6,547 bases of DNA from Sulfurimicrobium sp964552675 (lineage in GTDB: Bacteria > Pseudomonadota > Gammaproteobacteria > Burkholderiales > Sulfuricellaceae): assembly GCA_964552675.1 (NCBI GenBank), contig CAZKHJ010000048.1:1-6547 (forward strand), read 5' to 3'. Each line of letters begins with the position of its first letter. The first letter of the stretch is position 1. This document shows, one piece after another, positions 1 through 4,870 of the stretch. The notes below the pieces were generated by a model that worked only from the letters and a program-made list of their open reading frames with translations, was not told the DNA's origin and ran no database searches. Position numbers and translations under genes: made by a program.

Positions 1-146
1 CGGCGCTGGAATCCAGCCACGCCCTGGCTTATGCCGCCAAGCTTGCGCCCACCTTGCCCAGGGACAAGGTGCTGCTGGTCAATCTCTCCGGCCGTGGCGA
101 CAAGGATATGAATACGGTGGCGGAGTTGTCGGGAATCAAGTTCTAG
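1..146 (+). CDS. trpB: Tryptophan synthase beta chain, C-terminal end (partial)
   Basis: Only the last 47 codons are present, in the frame whose first complete codon begins at base 3 and whose stop is TAG at 144-146; the gene starts outside the window. TrpB is the PLP enzyme that condenses indole with serine to give tryptophan, in an alpha2-beta2 complex with TrpA. The visible tail carries the family block ALESSHALAYA, whose Glu corresponds to Glu350 of the Salmonella enzyme, and the block NLSGRGDKD, whose Ser corresponds to Ser377, which contacts the pyridine nitrogen of PLP. The tail ends normally (ELSGIKF), so the gene was not truncated by what follows. Its usual partner trpA does not begin until base 650, because a two-gene toxin-antitoxin module lies between. 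Identity is secure from these motifs. Confidence 0.96.
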   Translation, partial: ALESSHALAYAAKLAPTLPRDKVLLVNLSGRGDKDMNTVAELSGIKF

Positions 147-148
147 GA

Positions 149-403
149 ATGGGGAAATATGAAAAACTGCTGTGGCAAATTTTACGTGGGAGCAGTGACC
201 GGAATATCGCGTTCGATGATTTATGCCAGTTGCTGGAGAATATGGGATTCGAGAAGCGGGTACGGGGAAGTTGCCATGTTTTTAGAAAACCGGGAGTAAT
301 GGAGAAAATCAATCTGCAACGCGATGGGGCAGACGCCAAAGCTTATCAAGTCAGACAAGTTCGCAACATTATCCTGAAGCATCGGCTGGCCAAGGAGGAA
401 TAA
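149..403 (+). CDS. hicA: HicA-family toxin (mRNA interferase), 84 aa
   Basis: This small protein matches the HicA family, single-domain dsRBD-like toxins that cleave mRNA and block translation until bound by HicB. The subfamily signature is visible: KYEKLL at residues 3-8, a helical DLCQLLENMGF stretch (24-34), the core RVRGSCHVFRKPGV (37-50), INLQRDG (54-60), and AYQVRQVRNIILKHRL near the C-terminus. The usual core is GSHH; here it is GSCH (40-43), which changes the first His but keeps His43, the position that aligns with the catalytic His in the GSNH of E. coli HicA. The toxin is therefore probably active. The ATG lies 2 bases after the trpB stop. The nearest purine-rich elements are badly spaced (AGGA directly abutting the ATG, GGGAA about 13 bases upstream), so translation is probably coupled to trpB and weak. 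G+C is about 48% by hand count over 181-420, against about 63-67% in flanking trpB and trpA. The stop overlaps the hicB start (TAATG). Family assignment is strong; toxicity is inferred. Confidence 0.88.
   Translation: MGKYEKLLWQILRGSSDRNIAFDDLCQLLENMGFEKRVRGSCHVFRKPGVMEKINLQRDGADAKAYQVRQVRNIILKHRLAKEE
392..398 (+). promoter_or_regulatory. Strong Shine-Dalgarno for hicB
   Basis: AAGGAGG lies inside the last codons of the toxin gene, 4 bases before the antitoxin ATG at 403. It is the best ribosome binding site in the 5' part of the window and contrasts with the poorly placed one for the toxin. This would favour antitoxin over toxin synthesis from the same mRNA. Confidence 0.8.
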
Positions 404-612
404 TGGAACGCTATGAAATCATTATGTACTGGAGTGCCGAAGACGCTGGGTTCATTGCTGAGATCCCTGAACTTCCTGGTTGTATGGCGCATGGAGAAAC
501 TCAGGAGTCTGCGCTGGCGAATGTGAAAGAGGCCATGATCTTATGGCTGGATACCGCGCGTGAATTCGGTGATCCTATTCCCGAGCCGCGTGGGCGGCTG
601 ATGTATGCATAA
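403..612 (+). CDS. hicB: HicB-family antitoxin, short form, 69 aa
   Basis: This is the expected partner of the upstream toxin. HicB antitoxins bind HicA and mask its active site. The protein is essentially the HicB partial RNase-H-like fold alone: strand YEIIMYW (4-10), strand GFIAEIPELPGC (16-27) with the conserved PELPGC motif, HGET (30-33), helix ESALANVKEAMILWLDTAREFG, and the tail DPIPEPRGRLMYA, which is typical of this short subfamily. Canonical HicB proteins are roughly twice as long because they carry a C-terminal HTH or ribbon-helix-helix DNA-binding domain. None is present here, so direct self-regulation at an operator is not expected. The start overlaps the hicA stop by one base (TAATG). 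A weak internal promoter candidate (TTATCA at 343-348, CATTAT at 367-372, 18-base spacer, 4 of 6 matches each) lies in hicA and could give extra antitoxin, but I would not rely on it. Identification as HicB-like is strong. Confidence 0.88.
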   Translation: MERYEIIMYWSAEDAGFIAEIPELPGCMAHGETQESALANVKEAMILWLDTAREFGDPIPEPRGRLMYA

Positions 613-646
613 AGATATCGACCCCGATAATTTTATTGAAGATTAA
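605..646 (+). other. 13-codon mini-ORF between hicB and trpA
   Basis: An ATG overlapping the last codons of hicB opens a reading frame encoding MHKDIDPDNFIED and ends at TAA 644-646, three bases before the trpA ATG and in the same frame as trpA. It has no clear ribosome binding site of its own. If ribosomes finishing hicB slip back to it, its stop would deliver them to the trpA start, which has only a weak GAAGA element at 638-642 region. It may equally be chance sequence. I recognise no homology in the peptide, and there is no evidence that it is translated. Confidence 0.25.
609..636 (+). repeat. Near-perfect inverted repeat (hairpin) between hicB and trpA
   Basis: The left arm ATAAAG-A-TATCG (609-620) pairs with the right arm CGATA-A-TTTTAT (625-636) around the loop ACCC (621-624). 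This gives 10 Watson-Crick pairs plus one G-U pair, with a single A-A mismatch at 615/630. The hicB stop codon sits in the left arm, and the right arm ends 13 bases before the trpA ATG. As RNA it is an A-U-rich hairpin next to the trpA ribosome binding region. As DNA it is a dyad that a regulator could bind. It lacks the G+C-rich stem and following U-tract of an intrinsic terminator, so termination is unlikely. The pairing was seen directly; any role is inference. Confidence 0.6.
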
Positions 647-649
647 AGC

Positions 650-1450
650 ATGTCTCGAATTGGCAAAACATTTACGCAACTGAAGCAACAAAACAAAAAA
701 GCCCTGATCCCCTTCATCACCGCCGGAGACCCCTCTCCCGAGCTGACCGTGCCGCTGATGCACAAGCTGGTGGAGGCAGGCGCCAGTATCCTCGAACTGG
801 GCGTGCCGTTCTCCGATCCGATGGCGGATGGGCCGACCATCCAGCGTGCCAGCGAGCGGGCGCTGAAACATGGCGTCGGGTTGAAGGATGTGCTGGGCAT
901 GGTGGCGGAATTCCGCAAAACCGACCCGGTTACTCCGGTGGTGCTGATGGGCTATGCCAACCCGATCGAGGTCATGGGCTATGAAACATTTGCCCGGACT
1001 GCGGCTCAAGCGGGGATAGACGGCGTGCTGACGGTGGATTATCCGCCCGAAGAGGGGGCTGGTCTGGCGGAAATTTTGCGGCAGCACGCCATCGATATGA
1101 TTTTCCTGCTCTCGCCCACCACGCCGGACCAGCGCTTCCAGCAAGTGGCGAAGCTGGCGAGCGGCTTTATTTACTACGTTTCCCTCAAGGGGGTGACGGG
1201 TGCCGCCAATCTTGATCTGCAGGAAGTCGCCGGGAAAATCCCGGTGATCCAGGCGGCCGCCAATCTGCCGGTTGGCGTCGGTTTCGGCATTCGCGATGGT
1301 GCCACGGCAAAAGCGGTCGCGCAGTTTGCCGATGCAGTGGTGATCGGCAGCCGCATCGTGCAGGAAATTGAAAATTCATCCCAGGACGCCGTACTGACAA
1401 ATGTTCATGCCCTGGTGCAGGGTATTCGTGCCGCGATGGACGGCAATTAG
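650..1450 (+). CDS. trpA: Tryptophan synthase alpha chain, 266 aa
   Basis: TrpA is the TIM-barrel subunit that splits indole-3-glycerol phosphate into indole and glyceraldehyde 3-phosphate and passes the indole through a tunnel to TrpB. The catalytic block ELGVPFSDPMADGP has Glu49 and Asp60 at the same numbers as in the Salmonella enzyme. The loop-6 motif GVTGA places Thr183 identically, and the phosphate-binding GFGI sits at 211-214. The length is normal for the family (about 268 aa), so the gene is intact and should be active. The ATG start gives the canonical N-terminus MSRIGKTF. The upstream ribosome binding site is weak (GAAGA about 7 bases away), consistent with dependence on coupling to upstream translation, originally from trpB and now from hicB or the mini-ORF. 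The first 25 or so codons are A-rich; the rest is G+C-rich. Confidence 0.98.
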   Translation: MSRIGKTFTQLKQQNKKALIPFITAGDPSPELTVPLMHKLVEAGASILELGVPFSDPMADGPTIQRASERALKHGVGLKDVLGMVAEFRKTDPVTPVVLMGYANPIEVMGYETFARTAAQAGIDGVLTVDYPPEEGAGLAEILRQHAIDMIFLLSPTTPDQRFQQVAKLASGFIYYVSLKGVTGAANLDLQEVAGKIPVIQAAANLPVGVGFGIRDGATAKAVAQFADAVVIGSRIVQEIENSSQDAVLTNVHALVQGIRAAMDGN

Positions 1451-1498
1451 TCATTCAGTACAGAAGTCACCGGCTGCCGATACTGGCGGCTGATGACT
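1449..1498 (+). other. Imperfect stem-loop in the trpA-accD gap
   Basis: The outer arms AGTCAT-t-CAG (1449-1458) and CTGATGACT (1490-1498) pair with one bulged T. Inside them GCTGCC (1473-1478) pairs with GGCGGC (1485-1490) around the six-base loop GATACT, with one G-U pair; the outer and inner stems share only C1490. No T-tract follows (the next bases are GACAACCAAAAGG), so this is not a typical intrinsic terminator. It could stabilise or process the transcript between the trp part and accD, or be incidental. Confidence 0.35.
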
Positions 1499-1518
1499 GA
1501 CAACCAAAAGGATTCCCC

Positions 1519-2391
1519 ATGAGCTGGTTTCAGAAACTTCTCCCTCCCAAGATCAAGCGCAAGATTGACAGCGATACCAAGAAATCCGTGCCGGAAGGCC
1601 TATGGAGCAAATGTCCCACCTGCGAATCGGTGCTGTATCGCACCGACCTGGAAAAGAATCTTGAAGTGTGTCCGAAATGCGGACACCACCACCGCATTTC
1701 GGCGCGTACCCGCCTGCATATCCTGCTTGATGCCGAGGGCCGGGAGGAAATCGGTGCCGAGGTGCTGCCGGTGGACAGCCTGAAATTCAAGGACAGCAAG
1801 CGCTATACCGACCGTCTGACGGATGCGAAGCGCGATACCGCCGAAACAGATGCGCTGGTGGCAATGCGGGGCAGCATCAAAACCATTCCGGTAGTGGTGG
1901 CGGCATTCGAATTCAAGTTCATGGGCGGCTCCATGGGCTCGGTGGTGGGGGAACGTTTCGTGCGCGCCGTCAATGTCTGCCTCGAACACAAGCTGCCCTT
2001 TATTTGCGTGGCGGCGAGTGGCGGGGCGCGCATGCAGGAAGGCCTGCTCTCCCTGATGCAGATGGCCAAAACCAGCGCGGCGCTGACCAAGCTGGCCGAG
2101 GCGCGCCTGCCGTTCATCTCGGTGTTGACCGACCCCACCATGGGCGGGGTTTCCGCCAGCTTTGCCATGCTCGGCGACATCATCGTGGCCGAGCCCAATG
2201 CCCTGATCGGTTTTGCCGGCCCGCGCGTGATCGAGCAGACGGTGCGCGAAACCCTGCCGGATGGTTTTCAGCGCGCTGAGTTTCTGGTTGATCACGGCGC
2301 AGTGGACCTGATCATCGACCGTCGCCAGATGCGCGAACGTTTTGCCAATCTCCTGACCATGATGATGCGGATGCCGGCGGCGCATGCCTAA
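1519..2391 (+). CDS. accD: Acetyl-CoA carboxylase carboxyltransferase subunit beta, 290 aa
   Basis: AccD pairs with AccA (encoded elsewhere) to form the carboxyltransferase that moves CO2 from carboxybiotin to acetyl-CoA, making malonyl-CoA for fatty acid synthesis in the cytoplasm. The N-terminal zinc ribbon is complete, with Cys32, Cys35, Cys51 and Cys54 in a C-x2-C-x15-C-x2-C pattern. The crotonase-fold carboxyltransferase domain follows, with GGSMGSVVGERF (136-147), SGGARMQEG (167-175) supplying the backbone oxyanion-hole glycines, and DPTMGGVSASFAMLGD from residue 205. The length is usual (E. coli 304 aa). The start MSWFQKLLPPKIK is canonical and is preceded by AAAAGGA, 6 bases from the ATG. 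The last 8 bases overlap folC. Because accD is normally essential, any insertion upstream that kept the operon intact had to avoid polarity. Confidence 0.98.
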   Translation: MSWFQKLLPPKIKRKIDSDTKKSVPEGLWSKCPTCESVLYRTDLEKNLEVCPKCGHHHRISARTRLHILLDAEGREEIGAEVLPVDSLKFKDSKRYTDRLTDAKRDTAETDALVAMRGSIKTIPVVVAAFEFKFMGGSMGSVVGERFVRAVNVCLEHKLPFICVAASGGARMQEGLLSLMQMAKTSAALTKLAEARLPFISVLTDPTMGGVSASFAMLGDIIVAEPNALIGFAGPRVIEQTVRETLPDGFQRAEFLVDHGAVDLIIDRRQMRERFANLLTMMMRMPAAHA

Positions 2392-3652
2392 GACTTTGGG
2401 GGAGTGGCTGGGCTATCTGGAGCAGCTGCACCCCAAAACCATCGAACTGGGACTGGATCGTGTCGGTTGCGTCAGGACGCGGCTCCAGCTTCAACCCCAC
2501 TTTCCCCTGATTACCGTCGGTGGCACCAATGGCAAAGGCTCGACCTGTGCCATGCTGGAGGCGGTTCTTGCTGCCGCCGGCTATCGTGTCGGCTGTTATA
2601 CCTCGCCCCATTTGCTGCGCTATAACGAGCGTGTGCGGATTGGCCGTGCCGAGGCGGACGATGCCGCGCTGTGCCGTGCCTTTGCGGCAGTGGATGCTGC
2701 ACGCGGCGATGTCTCCCTGAGCTATTTCGAATTTGGCACGCTGGCCGCGATGTGGCTGTTTGTCCAGCAACAGGTCGACGTGGCTATCCTGGAAGTCGGA
2801 CTGGGCGGGCGCCTCGATGCGGTGAATGCGTTTGATGCCGATTGCGCTATCGTGACCAGCGTGGACCTGGATCACATGGATTACCTGGGCGATGACCGCG
2901 AATCAATCGGACGGGAGAAAGCCGGGATTTTTCGTCCCGCGACAACCGCAGTATGTGCAGACCCGGAGCCGCCCCGCAGCCTGCTGCAACATGCTGAAGA
3001 TATTGGCGCCGAGTTAAGGCGGATTGGCCAGGATTTTGGTGCCGAGCCCCAGGGCGGGCAATGGCTGTTCTGGAGCCGGGGCGGCTGGCGCATGTCCCTG
3101 CCTTATCCCTCACTGCGTGGCGCTTACCAGCTGGCCAATGCCAGCGCCTGCCTGACGGCCCTGGAGGCGATCAGGGAGCGGCTGCCGGTCACGCCGGAAA
3201 ATATCCGCCACGGTCTGCTGGAAGCTGCCGTGCCGGGGCGCTTTGAAGTGAGGCCAGGCCAGCCGGCGCTGATTCTCGATGTGGCGCACAATCCCCATGC
3301 CGCACGTGCCCTGGCTGGCAATCTGCGCCAGATGCGCTGTGGCGGCAGGACGATTGCCGTGTTCGCCATGCTGGCGGACAAGGACATTCCCGGGGTGATT
3401 GCCGCATTGCACGGGCAAGTCGACCTCTGGGTGGTGGCAGGGATAGAACATGCGCGCGGCGCCACTGCTGCTGAACTGAAGGAAGCCCTGCTGGCCGCGG
3501 GGAGCGCCGCAATCCAGGTTTTCCCCGACATCGCGGCCGCTTACCGGCATGCCTGCCAAATCGCAGGCGAAGATGATAGAATTGCGGCCTTCGGCAGCTT
3601 CCATACCGTCGCCGAGGTTATGCAAGCCGCGCGCAACAGGAACCCTGATTGA
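2384..3652 (+). CDS. folC: Bifunctional dihydrofolate synthase / folylpolyglutamate synthase, 422 aa
   Basis: FolC adds glutamate to dihydropteroate to make dihydrofolate, then extends polyglutamate tails on folates, using ATP. It is a Mur-ligase-like enzyme. The P-loop GTNGKGST is at residues 47-54, the folate/ATP region TSPHLLRYNERVRI at 73-86, then EVGLGGRLDAVN, TSVDLDHMDYLG and REKAGIFR with Lys179, which matches the lysine that is carbamylated in the E. coli enzyme. The C-terminal domain carries DVAHNPH (299-305). The length equals the E. coli protein. The ATG lies inside the end of accD (8-base overlap, different frame) without a good separate ribosome binding site, which points to translational coupling with accD. 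The next gene starts immediately after the TGA. Folate one-carbon units feed purine synthesis, which fits the purF linkage. Confidence 0.97.
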   Translation: MPKTLGEWLGYLEQLHPKTIELGLDRVGCVRTRLQLQPHFPLITVGGTNGKGSTCAMLEAVLAAAGYRVGCYTSPHLLRYNERVRIGRAEADDAALCRAFAAVDAARGDVSLSYFEFGTLAAMWLFVQQQVDVAILEVGLGGRLDAVNAFDADCAIVTSVDLDHMDYLGDDRESIGREKAGIFRPATTAVCADPEPPRSLLQHAEDIGAELRRIGQDFGAEPQGGQWLFWSRGGWRMSLPYPSLRGAYQLANASACLTALEAIRERLPVTPENIRHGLLEAAVPGRFEVRPGQPALILDVAHNPHAARALAGNLRQMRCGGRTIAVFAMLADKDIPGVIAALHGQVDLWVVAGIEHARGATAAELKEALLAAGSAAIQVFPDIAAAYRHACQIAGEDDRIAAFGSFHTVAEVMQAARNRNPD

Positions 3653-4333
3653 ATGGCAAACGGTCCTTCCCCAACTGTTGAAGAAATCCAGCTCAGAAAG
3701 CGTGCGCGCCGCCGCCTGATCGGCGCAGTGACGCTGGTGGCAGTGATGGTCACGGTGTTGCCGATGGTGCTCGATGACGAGCCCAGGCCGGTGGGACAGG
3801 ACATCGCCATCAACATCCCCTCGCAGCAGGGCGCTGATTTTCCCCTCAAGGCGGCTAAACCCGTAGACCCGCCAGTGACCGCGCTTGCCCCTGTTCCCCC
3901 GCCACAGGCAGTGCCCGCCCAGCCAGAGAAGCTGGTTCAGGTAGAGAAACCAGTTCCGCCTGCGCCTAGGCAAGCCGAGGTCAAGCCGGCTCCTGAGTCG
4001 GCGAAGAAAGAGGAAAAACCGGCCGGCAAGCCCAAACCGTCCCCTGAAAAACCCGTGGAATCCAAGCATACCAGCAAGCCCGCCGAAGCATCGCAAAGTA
4101 ACGGTTACGTCATCATGCTGGGCGCCTTTCTCAGCGAGGACAATGCCAAACAGCGCCAGGCCAAGCTGAAGGCGCTGGGCATCAAGTATTATCTGGAAAA
4201 AATCAAATCTCCCGCAGGCGAAAAAACTGGCGTGCGCGCCGGGCCTTATACCAGTCGCCAGGATGCCGAGCTTGCCCTGTCCCGGCTGAAGGCTGCGGGC
4301 ATTCAGGACGGGCTGGTTGCAGAAAAAAAATGA
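3653..4333 (+). CDS. dedD: SPOR-domain inner-membrane protein (DedD-like), 226 aa
   Basis: The protein has three parts. A short basic cytoplasmic N-terminus (RKRARRR at 15-21) is followed by one transmembrane segment (about 22-40), which gives a type II topology with the rest in the periplasm. A long Pro/Lys/Ala/Glu-rich linker (about 70-148) follows. The C-terminal SPOR domain starts near Asn150 (NGYVIMLGAF) and includes the VRAGPYTS motif and a final helix with the segment LSRLKAAG. SPOR domains bind denuded glycan strands at the division septum. In E. coli the gene in this position, dedD, encodes a non-essential cell division protein. The usual Gln of the first SPOR strand (vQLGAF) is Met here. 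The ATG abuts the folC TGA with no gap; AGGAA lies about 10 bases upstream. The gene ends in a run of eight A. Domain calls are strong; orthology with DedD rests on gene order and architecture. Confidence 0.9.
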   Translation: MANGPSPTVEEIQLRKRARRRLIGAVTLVAVMVTVLPMVLDDEPRPVGQDIAINIPSQQGADFPLKAAKPVDPPVTALAPVPPPQAVPAQPEKLVQVEKPVPPAPRQAEVKPAPESAKKEEKPAGKPKPSPEKPVESKHTSKPAEASQSNGYVIMLGAFLSEDNAKQRQAKLKALGIKYYLEKIKSPAGEKTGVRAGPYTSRQDAELALSRLKAAGIQDGLVAEKK

Positions 4334-4363
4334 CCGGGCTGTCAAATTCATTGCCCGTGATGT

Positions 4364-4855
4364 ATGACGGTTTTTGATTACGCGGTATTGCTGATCGTCG
4401 GGTTGTCGATCCTGCTCAGTGTGATGCGCGGCGCGGTACGCGAGGTTCTCGCGCTGGCGTCCTGGGTGGCGGCCTTCCTGGTGGCGAACACCTACGGCGT
4501 ATGGCTGGCGGCGCAATTGCCTGCGGCCATACCGGGCGAGCCCCTGAAGCTGCTGGCGGCGTTCATCATTCTGTTCCTGACCACGCTGCTGCTGATGAGC
4601 CTGTTTACCATCGCCCTGTCTGAGTTGATCAAAACGGTGGGGCTGGGCACTTTCGATCGCGGGCTTGGGGCGCTGTTCGGTTTTGCCCGCGGCGTGCTGA
4701 TCGTAATGGTGCTGGTGCTGCTGGCCGGGCTGACATCCCTGCCGCGGCAGCATTTCTGGCGGGACGCGATGTTCAGCTCGCCGCTGGAGGCCTTGACCGT
4801 CAAGGCAAAAACCTGGCTGCCGGAAGATTTTTCCCGGCGCCTCAGTTATGACTGA
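4364..4855 (+). CDS. cvpA: CvpA family membrane protein, 163 aa
   Basis: This is a polytopic inner-membrane protein. Four hydrophobic segments can be read at about 3-21, 26-45, 61-88 and 103-123, followed by a soluble tail of about 40 residues. The family signature between segments 3 and 4 is present (GLGTFDRGLGALFGFARG, 93-110), as is the conserved MRGAVREVLAL after the first segment. CvpA was named for its need in colicin V production in E. coli. Its molecular function is not settled, and it is commonly co-transcribed with purF, as here (15-base gap). The start gives the family-typical MTVFDYAVLLIVG. The ribosome binding site is poor, and two out-of-frame ATGs (4330, 4360) precede it. I saw no PurR-type palindrome upstream, unlike the E. 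coli cvpA-purF promoter. Confidence 0.94.
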   Translation: MTVFDYAVLLIVGLSILLSVMRGAVREVLALASWVAAFLVANTYGVWLAAQLPAAIPGEPLKLLAAFIILFLTTLLLMSLFTIALSELIKTVGLGTFDRGLGALFGFARGVLIVMVLVLLAGLTSLPRQHFWRDAMFSSPLEALTVKAKTWLPEDFSRRLSYD

Positions 4856-4870
4856 CTAGGACATAGCAAT

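Noticed and set aside
84..112. Promoter for hicAB within the trpB end (TATGAA at 107-112)
   Set aside because: No acceptable -35 element lies 16-18 bases upstream; TTGTCG at 126-131 also lacks a suitably spaced -10.
1454..1484. Promoter for accD in the trpA-accD gap (GATACT as a -10)
   Set aside because: Only 4 of 6 matches in the -10 and 3 of 6 in the best -35 with a 19-base spacer; GATACT is better explained as the loop of the stem-loop.
1600..2385. Long open frames on the reverse strand opposite trpA, accD, folC to cvpA, and purF (up to several hundred codons)
   Set aside because: They are antisense to genes with complete family motifs, have His/Gln/Arg-rich compositions typical of shadow frames in G+C-rich DNA, and show no recognisable domain.
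3656..3669. GCAAACG resembling a PurR half-site at the start of the SPOR gene
   Set aside because: The second half of the palindrome does not match and it lies inside coding sequence, so it is probably chance.
4335..4357. CGGGC / GCCCG inverted repeat between dedD and cvpA as a terminator
   Set aside because: It has only 5 pairs with a 13-base loop and no T-tract, and cvpA starts 6 bases later.
4330..4377. Mini-ORF starting at ATGA over the dedD stop and overlapping the cvpA start (MTGLSNSLPVMYDGF)
   Set aside because: It has no ribosome binding site of its own beyond the A-run, shows no recognisable homology, and is short enough to be chance.
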